From: Flavisolibacter sp.
Lineage (GTDB): Bacteria; Bacteroidota; Bacteroidia; Chitinophagales; Chitinophagaceae
Reading direction: 5' to 3'
DNA: 9,039 nt
Assembly: GCA_013695175.1 (NCBI GenBank)
Contig: JACDAZ010000305.1
Span: forward strand, 1 to 9,039
Shown: positions 1 to 6,419 of the stretch, piece after piece
Position numbering within the stretch: position 1 is the stretch's first letter
How the letters are laid out: every line of letters begins with the position of its first letter
Made by a program: the position numbers and the translations under genes
Notes under the pieces: model-generated
Told to the model about the DNA's origin: nothing
What the model saw: only the letters and a program-made list of their open reading frames with translations
Database searches by the model: none

Positions 1-24
1 GGATAAAAATGGAAAGATTATCCT

Positions 25-1626
25 TCAAGCTCTTAAAACCTCTTTCTGATACTTCTGAAACATGATCTCACTTAAGGTCTTTTTATATATTTTGCTTTCT
101 GCCCAGGCAATAATATCAAGATATACAAATACCCTTGTTTGAAATCTATCTTTTTCATATTTCCTGATTTTTTCAACAAAAGGTTGCAATTCTGCTTTTA
201 ATTGATAACTGTTGATAAATGAACGACGCACTAATTTTAAAATTTCTTCTTCAATGCGGGTTAAGTTTTCCATTTTAGCCATAAACCTATATACAGACCT
301 GGAAAGAGATTCCATAAGTTCAAAATTTCCTAACTCAAAATGAGCTAATAAGTGCAAAAGCCTGGAATAACATTGCAGGTCATACCGCAGATCAGTATTT
401 GAATTGATTATGGGTTGCAGGTAATCTATACATGTATCAAAATCACCGCTACCAAAATACAAACAGGCCATTTTATATTTTAATACCATTACCCTGTGAC
501 GGTCAATAAAAAGTGCATCCCCTTTCAGTTTCTCTTCAATACCTTTTACCAATTCTAATCCCTCTTTAAATGTACCTTTTAAGAAATGCTGGTTAATTTT
601 TGCCTGTGCTATGTAAAGGAAACATTGCACTCTGAAATTGTCATTTTCCTGAACACGCTCAGTCAATGAAAATTTCTCTAATACTTTAAGTGTTTCTTCA
701 AATCTTTTATGATCCCTGAGATCAAAATGAGCATTTAATAAGTTGTGCAAACCTTTAATATAATGCCCTGTTTCCACCCTTTTCATCAGTGGATGTTCTT
801 CAAATAAATCAGCCCATTTTTTTGAATACCTGTAATACATTAAAAACTGTTGCCTTATATAAGCATACCAGCAATAACTTTGATAGAGATATAATTTCTC
901 ATAAAAACCTGTTTGTTCCCACGCATCAACCGGAAGGTTGTTTTGCATAAATTCTTTTATCCTCTCTTCATCTTCTTCATTTCTCGCATGTCCGTTCCTG
1001 ATATACCAGCTATACAAAAGCAAGGCAAGGTTAGATAACCTTGTCATAATCTGAATATGATTGCTCACCATTAAAGCTTCCTGGCTTAACATTTCTGCCC
1101 TGTTCTTAATGCTTCTTGTAACATGCAACGATTCTATTCTTTTTTCCAAAGCAAGGACCTGCGTAAGAAAAGTAAACTTTTGGTTTGTTCTGGCTGTTTC
1201 TTTTGCTTTATCTAAAATTCTCAGGCTCTGAATAAAAAGCCCCTTTTTGTACAGGATATGTGCATAATCAAATTGTTCGTTTAGCTGCAGGTCTATACTA
1301 TCTGCACTTTTCAGCAATCGTAAACTAGCCAGTATTTGCTTATATAAATGCGCCTTTAGATTGTATAGCTGTATTTTTTGAATTGATGGCAATTTTTTTA
1401 AAAGCGCCTTCTCATCATATTCATTTAATTTATCTATAGCGTCAAATAATAAAATAATCTTTAGGTCTTCTTTAGAAGAACTTCTTTTTATATACAGTTT
1501 AAAATGTCTTTTCTCAGACTTTTCTAAAGAATGAATTAATTGAAATAAAATATCTGGCGATCGGCTGGACACAACTGCAAAAGTTTGAAGATTTTTATCT
1601 ATTGATTTTACAAAAGTAACTTTCAC
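25..1626 (-). CDS. TPR-like all-helical protein of unknown function
   Basis: I do not recognise a characterised function. The 533-residue product has no signal peptide or membrane segment, so it is probably cytoplasmic. It is almost wholly helical, with helix pairs resembling tetratricopeptide repeats near residues 119-149, 385-411 and 419-452, suggesting a protein-interaction scaffold. The N-terminal stretch FQLIHSLEKSEKRHFKLYI (residues 28-46) resembles the start of a conserved Bacteroidota hypothetical family as I remember it. The first possible start is GTG at 1626. A second GTG at 1572 (residue 19) lies just before the conserved-looking part and would give 515 residues; neither has a clear Shine-Dalgarno site, so the start is uncertain. 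It is separated from the upstream secreted-protein gene by a terminator, so it is probably transcribed alone. The stop is TGA. The reading frame is surely coding; the function is open. Confidence 0.85.
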   Translation of the reverse strand: MKVTFVKSIDKNLQTFAVVSSRSPDILFQLIHSLEKSEKRHFKLYIKRSSSKEDLKIILLFDAIDKLNEYDEKALLKKLPSIQKIQLYNLKAHLYKQILASLRLLKSADSIDLQLNEQFDYAHILYKKGLFIQSLRILDKAKETARTNQKFTFLTQVLALEKRIESLHVTRSIKNRAEMLSQEALMVSNHIQIMTRLSNLALLLYSWYIRNGHARNEEDEERIKEFMQNNLPVDAWEQTGFYEKLYLYQSYCWYAYIRQQFLMYYRYSKKWADLFEEHPLMKRVETGHYIKGLHNLLNAHFDLRDHKRFEETLKVLEKFSLTERVQENDNFRVQCFLYIAQAKINQHFLKGTFKEGLELVKGIEEKLKGDALFIDRHRVMVLKYKMACLYFGSGDFDTCIDYLQPIINSNTDLRYDLQCYSRLLHLLAHFELGNFELMESLSRSVYRFMAKMENLTRIEEEILKLVRRSFINSYQLKAELQPFVEKIRKYEKDRFQTRVFVYLDIIAWAESKIYKKTLSEIMFQKYQKEVLRA

Positions 1627-1704
1627 AAACAGTATTAATTGTTATAAAATGATTAACTACCCTTAATAGAACTATTGAACTATCACTCAATTATAAGTAT
1701 TTGT

Positions 1705-1740
1705 AAAAGCAAAATCCACCGTAAACAGTGGATTGCTTTT
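1705..1740 (-). terminator. Rho-independent terminator after the small secreted-protein gene
   Basis: Perfect 7-bp arms AATCCAC (1713-1719) and GTGGATT (1728-1734) enclose an 8-base loop. Outer arms AAAAGC (1705-1710) and GCTTTT (1735-1740) extend the stem across a 2-base bulge. Read on the minus strand, the inner stem is followed by TTGCTTTT, giving a U-rich tail. It lies about 90 bases past the stop of the 1829-2251 gene and before the start of the next minus-strand gene. The outer arms make it roughly symmetric, so some plus-strand activity is possible. Confidence 0.6.
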
Positions 1741-1772
1741 TAAACATCGAACCGAAATATATGTGTGGACTT

Positions 1773-1807
1773 AGTGGCTACTCATTAACCCATTTTAAAC
1801 AGCCACT
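1773..1807. repeat. Inverted repeat, 7-bp arms, just past the small secreted-protein gene
   Basis: AGTGGCT (1773-1779) and AGCCACT (1801-1807) are perfect reverse complements around a 21-base AT-rich loop. It sits immediately downstream of the stop codon at 1829. There is no T-run next to either arm, so it does not look like an intrinsic terminator by itself. It could be a 3'-end RNA-stabilising hairpin or chance. Confidence 0.3.
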
Positions 1808-1828
1808 TTCAACCACAAAAGAATACGA

Positions 1829-2251
1829 CTAAAGTTTGGTTACTTCTACGTTTCTTACCATCAACATGTTGCTGTTTACAACATATTTTTGTATTTGTTT
1901 GCCTTCTTTATCAGAGAATGATAAAATTAGTTCAACTGATTCTTCAAACGGTATATCTATTTGAAACCGTTTTGTAAAATTTTCTTCAATAAGTTTTTCC
2001 TTATACAAAATCAACCCTTCTTTATTGCTGATACGCAAATGCTCATAATGCTTATCCTTGTTATTAAATCTAACCAGGAAAACAGGCTGACCTCCGGAAG
2101 TGCCTACATAGTTTACATAAATTTCATCTCCGGATTTTATTGCTCCCTGAGCTTGCAATGTATTGGAAAATGGATTGAACAGAAGAAAGAGAGTAAGAAT
2201 AAAAAAATTGAGTGTTGTGTTCTTCTTTAAATTGCTGATGTGCTTTTTCAT
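1829..2251 (-). CDS. Small secreted protein with predicted beta-rich domain, function unknown
   Basis: The 140-residue product begins with a long signal peptide: a lysine-rich n-region (residues 1-12), a hydrophobic core around 15-27, and a likely cleavage near LQAQG (32-36). There is no lipoprotein cysteine, so the mature protein of about 105 residues should be periplasmic or secreted. The mature part alternates short polar and hydrophobic stretches (EIYVNYVG, PVFLVRF, ESVELILSF, MLMVRNVEVTKL), as expected for a small beta-sandwich. The terminal VTKL resembles small secreted Chitinophagaceae proteins I recall, but no named family can be assigned. ATG start at 2251; no clear Shine-Dalgarno site. 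It is flanked by terminators on both sides (1705-1740 and 2481-2508), so it is probably a single-gene transcript. Stop is TAG. Confidence 0.8.
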   Translation of the reverse strand: MKKHISNLKKNTTLNFFILTLFLLFNPFSNTLQAQGAIKSGDEIYVNYVGTSGGQPVFLVRFNNKDKHYEHLRISNKEGLILYKEKLIEENFTKRFQIDIPFEESVELILSFSDKEGKQIQKYVVNSNMLMVRNVEVTKL

Positions 2252-2480
2252 AATGGTTATTTTAAATTATTATGCAAGCAATCAATAACAATGGGGGCTT
2301 TACATGGTTAAACATTTAATAAAAACCCGGTGTAAAACTATATTGCTACAACAAGTACTTAAAATCAATTTTATATAGAATTTAGTATAGCTAACAAAAC
2401 TTAAATTAATGAACCCCTTTCCGGGCCTGCTTTTCAGGGACTTAATGTAGAAACACCCAAATAATTTAAATTAGTTTTTA

Positions 2481-2508
2481 AAAACAAAAAGCGGTTAAAA
2501 ACCGCTTT
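2481..2508 (-). terminator. Rho-independent terminator of the DEAD-box helicase gene
   Basis: Perfect 9-bp arms AAAGCGGTT (2488-2496) and AACCGCTTT (2500-2508) enclose a 3-base loop. On the minus strand the stem is followed by TTGTTTTT, a good U-tract. It begins 22 bases after the helicase stop codon at 2531, the usual distance for an intrinsic terminator. Confidence 0.8.
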
Positions 2509-2530
2509 AAAAAATTAGGAATGTAAAATT

Positions 2531-3721
2531 TTAGCTTGCCATTTTTGTTTGTCGTGGCTTGCTTTGAGATTGCCTGTTATTATTTTCAATCATCTCAAAT
2601 GGATGCGCAATAGCAGGAATTTTTTGACCTATCAGTTTATTAATACTTTTTAAATTTCCCATTTCCTCTCTGCCATCGCAGAATGAAATTGCAAATCCAC
2701 TGGCGCCTGCCCTGCCTGTACGACCAATTCGGTGTACATAAGTTTCTGCTACATCAGGTAAATCAAAATTAATTACATGTTCAAGAGCATCCACATCAAT
2801 ACCTCTTGCTGCAATATCAGTTGCTACCAATACTTTTAATTTTCCTCTTTTAAAATTGCTTAAAGCATTTTGCCTTGAAGATTGTGATTTATTACCATGA
2901 ATAGCATCGGCATTGATATTAGCTTTTTTTAATTCTTTTGCTATTTTATCTGCACCATGTTTTGTACGTGTAAATACTAAAGTTCGCTGCATATTATTCT
3001 CCTGTAACAAATGCACCAGTAAAGATTGTTTATGCTGCTTTGAAATAAAGTATACTGATTGGTCTATTCTTTCGGCAGTGGTGGAGTGAGGTGTTACTTC
3101 AACACGTACCGGATTGTGTAAAAGTGAATCAACCAGCTTTACTATTTCCGGCGGCATAGTGGCAGAAAATAACATGGTTTGCTTTTGCTTTGGCAACTCC
3201 CTGATCACTTTTTTTACGTCATGAATAAAACCCATGTCCAGCATACGGTCTGCTTCATCAAGAACAAAAAATTCCAGATGATCAAGATAAATATAACCCT
3301 GGTTCATCAGGTCTAACAACCTGCCGGGAGTAGCAATTAATACATCGGTTCCATTGCGCAATGCAAGTGTTTGTGCATGTTGCGGAACACCACCAAAAAT
3401 TACTTCCTGCCTAATATTAGTAAACTTTCCATAGGTAGCAAAGCTTTCACTTATTTGAGTTGCAAGTTCCCTGGTAGGTGTAAGAATTAATGCTTTGGTG
3501 TGTTTATATCCTTTTGTATTTTGTTGATTGTAAATAGTTTGTAAAATAGGCAATGCAAATGCAGCCGTTTTACCAGTACCGGTTTGAGCAAGACCTAAAA
3601 TGTCTTTACCATTTAACGCTTCAGGAATTGTTTGTTGTTGTATAGGAGTTGGAATGGTATAACCTTCCTTCCTAAGAGCCTTAACTAAGGGCTCTATAAG
3701 GCCTAAATTTTCGAATAACAT
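2531..3721 (-). CDS. DEAD-box ATP-dependent RNA helicase, RhlE-like
   Basis: Cytoplasmic ATP-dependent RNA-unwinding enzyme of superfamily 2, expected to act in ribosome assembly, RNA decay or cold response. All core motifs are present in order in 396 residues: F3 and Q motif GYTIPTPIQ (20-28), Walker A AQTGTGKT (45-52), PTRELA (82-87), TPGR (131-134), DEAD (155-158), SAT (186-188), VFTRTK (249-254), ARGID (305-309) and [10 protein letters not shown] (330-339). The domain order and spacing fit the RhlE subgroup. The C-terminal tail after about residue 375 is short, polar and Gln/Asn/Lys-rich, without an RNA-binding domain such as that of DbpA or CsdA. ATG start at 3721, four residues ahead of the Q-motif region. 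A leader hairpin lies upstream and a 9-bp terminator follows. RhlE-like is the best subgroup call; the exact RNA substrate cannot be read from the sequence. Confidence 0.96.
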   Translation of the reverse strand: MLFENLGLIEPLVKALRKEGYTIPTPIQQQTIPEALNGKDILGLAQTGTGKTAAFALPILQTIYNQQNTKGYKHTKALILTPTRELATQISESFATYGKFTNIRQEVIFGGVPQHAQTLALRNGTDVLIATPGRLLDLMNQGYIYLDHLEFFVLDEADRMLDMGFIHDVKKVIRELPKQKQTMLFSATMPPEIVKLVDSLLHNPVRVEVTPHSTTAERIDQSVYFISKQHKQSLLVHLLQENNMQRTLVFTRTKHGADKIAKELKKANINADAIHGNKSQSSRQNALSNFKRGKLKVLVATDIAARGIDVDALEHVINFDLPDVAETYVHRIGRTGRAGASGFAISFCDGREEMGNLKSINKLIGQKIPAIAHPFEMIENNNRQSQSKPRQTKMAS

Positions 3722-3761
3722 GTAATATTTTGTTTTTAAAATTTGCTCTTATTGAGCTTTT

Positions 3762-3783
3762 CTCATCAAAAGGACCAGATGAG
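3762..3783 (-). promoter_or_regulatory. Hairpin in the 5' leader of the helicase mRNA
   Basis: CTCATC (3762-3767) and GATGAG (3778-3783) form a perfect 6-bp stem with a 10-base loop, 40 bases upstream of the helicase ATG. The hexamer GAGCTT occurs as a direct repeat at 3754-3759 and 3781-3786, which allows an alternative fold. RNA helicase genes often have regulated leaders, so this could be an RNA control element. This is inference; a 6-bp stem can arise by chance. Confidence 0.3.
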
Positions 3784-3872
3784 CTTCTAACGGATTAGGG
3801 GAGAAATTTATCAAGTCTATATAGAATAAGAAATGTAAAGGTATTCAATTATTCGTGAAGTGTATGCTAAAG

Positions 3873-3904
3873 CTAAAATAGTTTTGAAAGTTTGTAATTG
3901 CAAA
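3873..3904 (-). promoter_or_regulatory. Candidate Bacteroidota-type promoter for the helicase gene
   Basis: On the minus strand, TTTG (3904-3901) is followed after 20 bases by TATTTTAG (3880-3873). The Bacteroidota primary-sigma consensus is TTTG near -33 and TAnnTTTG near -7; the -7 box here has one mismatch. This would give a leader of about 145 bases containing the hairpin at 3762-3783. AT-rich sequence produces such matches by chance, so this is a weak call. Confidence 0.25.
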
Positions 3905-3948
3905 AAAGAATTTGTATTTGCTTTCTATGCTTTTAATAAGAGGAAATA

Positions 3949-4312
3949 GTTCTTTGTTGCATGACGAGCTGTGTACTTCATAATCTGTTCTATATTTACG
4001 AAAATTGAAATTGGATTTGCATAACCTTTTCTGCCTGGTTCATAACAATATGATCAGGACATGGTGCAGCCATTTGAATATGATGGTGCAACAAAATGTG
4101 AACTTCTTTTATTAAGGCGGCAGGTCAACGATTTTTTTATACCCAGGATCAGATTTGTTTTTTATCCTGATCGAATCTAAAACAGACCCATGAAAACCAT
4201 GCAATTCAGGTATCTTCCAATGCGAAGGAACTTCTACAAATTCAGCACAGGGGTATTTATCTAAAATCTCCTGTCCTCTTACATAATTTTTTACTTCGGG
4301 TTTATATAACAC
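3949..4312 (-). pseudogene. Decayed N-terminal third of a spore-photoproduct-lyase-like radical SAM gene
   Basis: Radical SAM enzymes of the SPL family use a 4Fe-4S cluster held by CX3CX2C to cleave SAM; the founder repairs the spore photoproduct in DNA. Frame 1, from GTG at 4312, gives 66 residues with family-like pieces RGQEILDKYP and SHWKIPELHG, then stops at 4112. Removing one A from the A7 run near 4132-4138 continues as YKKSLTCRLNKRSSHFVAPS, then YSNGCTMS, TGA, SYCYEPGRKGYANP and FVNIEQIMKYTARHATKN, ending near 3949. The SNGC..SYCY..RKGYANP block is the family's cluster motif. The TGA at 4056-4054 replaces the middle cysteine. Beyond 3949 no frame shows family sequence, so the remaining two-thirds of a protein of usually about 340 residues is gone. 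The start lies divergent to the peptidase at 4354. Family identity comes from recalled motifs and is strong. The gene cannot make an active enzyme. Confidence 0.85.
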
Positions 4313-4353
4313 TTATTGCATTAAAGCATTTAGTATATTGAAAAGAAATAGCA

Positions 4354-5487
4354 ATGAATAAATTTCTTCTGATCATTTTTTTATTCATTAATCTTTCTTC
4401 AGATGCACAAAAGAAAAGAGCCAGGGAACTGGGAATCGTTATCGGAGTTTTACCAACCGGAAAACATAATAGCATTACGGATGTATATGGAGTAAAAGTG
4501 GGTCATACTACAATAATTCGTGCAGATTCCATTCGTACAGGTGTTACAGCTATACTTCCGCATGGCGGCAACCTGTTTCAGTATAAAGTTCCTGCTGCTA
4601 TCTATGTTGGAAATGGTTTTGGAAAATTAGCAGGCATTACCCAGGTACAGGAGTTAGGTAATCTTGAGTCTCCCGTTATTTTAACCAATACACTAAATGT
4701 GTCAACTGCTATGGATGCAGTGATTGAATACACATTAACCCAGAAGGGTAATGAAAAAGTTCAATCTGTAAATGCAATGATTGGAGAAACCAATGATGGC
4801 TATTTAAACGATATCAGGGGAAGGCATGTTAAAAAGCAGGATGTTTTAGATGCCATTAAAAATGCTATTTCAAATAATATTGAAGAAGGATCTGTTGGTG
4901 CCGGCACGGGAACTGTTTGTTTTGGATGGAAAGGTGGTATTGGAACAGCATCGCGAAAGCTCCCGGAGAATATTGGAGGCTATACAGTGGGTGTTTTAGT
5001 ACAATCCAATTTTGGTGGCGTATTACAGGTAGATGGTGTACCAGTTGGGACAGAATTTAAAAAATATTATTTGCAAGATCAATTAAGTCATACACCTGAT
5101 GGTTCTTGTATGATTGTAGTTGCTACAGATGCGCCACTGGATAGCCGCAACCTGGAGCGCTTAGCAAAAAGAGCTTTTATGGGATTGGCAAAAACGGGGG
5201 GCATTGCTTCAAATGGAAGTGGAGATTATGTTATTGCATTTTCTACAGATAGTACTTTAAGAATAGCACATGAATCTTTAGGCAAAACACAATCTAACAA
5301 CCTGTTAAGAAATGATGAATTATCACCTTTGTTTATGGCAGCTATTGAAGCCACTGAAGAAGCAATTATCAATTCAATAATAACAGCATCAACTATAACA
5401 GGTAAAAACAAACGAAAAGTAGAATCATTACCTGTAGGTGAACTTTTAGAAATAATGAATAAATATAACCGGCTGAGAAAAAATTGA
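4354..5487 (+). CDS. Exported P1 (S58) family aminopeptidase, DmpA/BapA-like
   Basis: Self-cleaving N-terminal-nucleophile hydrolase related to L-aminopeptidase D-amidase/esterase DmpA and beta-peptidyl aminopeptidase BapA, which remove N-terminal residues from short peptides. The signal peptide covers residues 1-19 (hydrophobic core LLIIFLFINL, likely cleavage near SDAQ), placing it in the periplasm or outside. The domain starts with ARELGIVIGVLPTGKHNSITDVYGVKVGHTT-like sequence (24-53). The nucleophile is Ser251 in DGS-CMIVVATDAP; self-cleavage between Gly250 and Ser251 would give chains of 250 and 127 residues. Asn219 in SNFGG fits the oxyanion-hole Asn, and Ser289 and Asp291 in NGSGD match the catalytic Ser/Glu pair of BapA, with Asp in place of Glu. 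The length of 377 is normal. ATG start at 4354; stop TGA 3 bases before the end of the convergent gene. Substrate preference (L-, D- or beta-amino acids) is not readable. Confidence 0.93.
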   Translation: MNKFLLIIFLFINLSSDAQKKRARELGIVIGVLPTGKHNSITDVYGVKVGHTTIIRADSIRTGVTAILPHGGNLFQYKVPAAIYVGNGFGKLAGITQVQELGNLESPVILTNTLNVSTAMDAVIEYTLTQKGNEKVQSVNAMIGETNDGYLNDIRGRHVKKQDVLDAIKNAISNNIEEGSVGAGTGTVCFGWKGGIGTASRKLPENIGGYTVGVLVQSNFGGVLQVDGVPVGTEFKKYYLQDQLSHTPDGSCMIVVATDAPLDSRNLERLAKRAFMGLAKTGGIASNGSGDYVIAFSTDSTLRIAHESLGKTQSNNLLRNDELSPLFMAAIEATEEAIINSIITASTITGKNKRKVESLPVGELLEIMNKYNRLRKN

Positions 5488-5490
5488 AAT

Positions 5491-5856
5491 CTATTTTCTT
5501 TTATGTATCAGGTTTAAATAAACAGATATTATTGCAACTACTATAAAAAAGAAAGCAATGAGTTTACTAACCAGGTTTGAGTCAAAATCATACCCTGTTA
5601 TTTTTTCAGCAAAATATTCAATAAAATTAGATGGCAGGTTTTGTTCACCAAGTTTATCCTTCACATCCCATTGCCAGTCTGTAAACGGGCAATAACCCAT
5701 GCCATACCATATGCCTAATATGAACCATGATGCAGCTGTTAAAACCACAGATACTAAATGTGCTTTGCGTGTGGCTTTTGGTATCCATCCAAAAAGATTA
5801 AAAAGAACTATGGAAAGGTGGACAATGGTAAGTACTATATCGTAAAACTGAAGCAT
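5491..5856 (-). CDS. DUF2784-like small integral membrane protein
   Basis: This 121-residue protein has three predicted membrane helices, at about residues 5-25, 33-51 and 98-117. A conserved-looking GYCPFTDWQW block (54-63) directly follows helix 2, and the charged loop 64-97 joins helices 2 and 3. The YCP(L/F)T signature after the second helix is what I associate with DUF2784, whose biochemical role is unknown. The ATG at 5856 lies 8 bases after the stop of the ankyrin gene, with no Shine-Dalgarno site, so it is probably co-transcribed with and translationally coupled to that gene. At its 3' end it converges on the S58 peptidase with a 3-bp gap, leaving no room for a separate terminator. 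The membrane-protein call is firm; the family name is from memory. Confidence 0.8.
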   Translation of the reverse strand: MLQFYDIVLTIVHLSIVLFNLFGWIPKATRKAHLVSVVLTAASWFILGIWYGMGYCPFTDWQWDVKDKLGEQNLPSNFIEYFAEKITGYDFDSNLVSKLIAFFFIVVAIISVYLNLIHKRK

Positions 5857-5864
5857 TATACAGA

Positions 5865-6356
5865 TTATAAAGAATCTTTAGATAGCAGCGAAATCATCTC
5901 CTCATTTTCCTGTATCACTGCATGATCCAATGGTGTTTTTCCACGATTGTCTGCTATACTAGTTTCAGCACCTTTTTCCAATAATAATTTCGCAATTTCA
6001 ACCTGTCCAAAAGTAGCAGCAAAAGTAAGTGCGGTAGCCTGCTGACCATTTTGCTGGTTTACATCTGAACCATGTTGCAGTAATGTTCTTACAATTTCAA
6101 TATACCCTTTAAATACTCCACCCATTAGTGCCGTATTACCGGCTGCATCTGCTAAAGAAACATCTGCACCATGTTGCAATAAAATATTTACTATTTCCAG
6201 TTGATTACTATAAGCAGATATAATAAGCGGTGTAAATCCACGGTGATCAGCTTCATTAATTAATTCTGGAAATAACTCGCACATCTTGGTTACATCTGCA
6301 ACATCACCCCTTCTGCATGCATCAAACAAAAAAGACTGTTCTTTTGATTGCATCAT
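5865..6356 (-). CDS. Ankyrin-repeat protein
   Basis: A 163-residue protein made almost only of ankyrin repeats, without a signal peptide or membrane segment, so probably a cytoplasmic protein-binding module. Repeats: a degenerate cap at 8-39 (FDACRRGDVADVTKM), full repeats at 40-72 (GFTPLIISA..LEIVNILLQHGADV), 73-105 (GNTALMGG..IEIVRTLLQHGSDV) and 107-139 (ATALTFAATFGQVEIAKLLLEKGAE), and a C-terminal cap at 140-163 (KTPLDHAV). Two adjacent ATG codons (6356 and 6353) could each start translation. It is followed after 8 bases by the DUF2784-like membrane gene, suggesting an operon and possibly a shared function. Small bacterial ankyrin proteins sit next to catalase genes in some genomes, but no catalase is present here. 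The binding partner is unknown. Confidence 0.93.
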   Translation of the reverse strand: MMQSKEQSFLFDACRRGDVADVTKMCELFPELINEADHRGFTPLIISAYSNQLEIVNILLQHGADVSLADAAGNTALMGGVFKGYIEIVRTLLQHGSDVNQQNGQQATALTFAATFGQVEIAKLLLEKGAETSIADNRGKTPLDHAVIQENEEMISLLSKDSL

Positions 6357-6419
6357 TAGTAATTAAAAAGTTAATTGATATTTAAATGCTTAAATCTTTT
6401 TCCATAAAAAAGTTATACA

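Noticed and set aside
1961..2230. Plus-strand 89-codon open frame
   Set aside because: It lies antisense inside the secreted-protein gene, which has a signal peptide and normal composition; the plus-strand frame has no recognisable domain.
2411..2446. GC-richer patch with CCTG-CTTTT-CAGG in the intergenic region before the helicase terminator
   Set aside because: The stem is only 4 bp with no T-run and no extended pairing; not enough to call an RNA element.
3840..3960. Short alternative-frame peptide after the radical SAM remnant (reads NKELFPLIKSIESK)
   Set aside because: It has no start codon of its own and no family-like sequence, and its composition is that of random AT-rich DNA.
4045..4068. 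Selenocysteine insertion at the TGA in the radical SAM motif
   Set aside because: The same gene has a frameshift upstream and lacks its C-terminal two-thirds, and other genes here use TGA as stop. No selenocysteine element could be identified by eye.
4112..4312. A 66-codon frame that could be an intact small gene
   Set aside because: Its sequence continues as SPL-family protein in another frame after removing one A. It has a GTG start directly after a TAA and no independent sign of being a functional small protein.
4300..4353. Promoter for the S58 peptidase
   Set aside because: The region is AT-rich but I found no good TAnnTTTG with TTTG at the right spacing; the nearest match, around 4333-4341, is poor.
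5226..5411. Minus-strand 61-codon open frame inside the S58 peptidase
   Set aside because: It is fully antisense to the catalytic beta-chain region of the peptidase.
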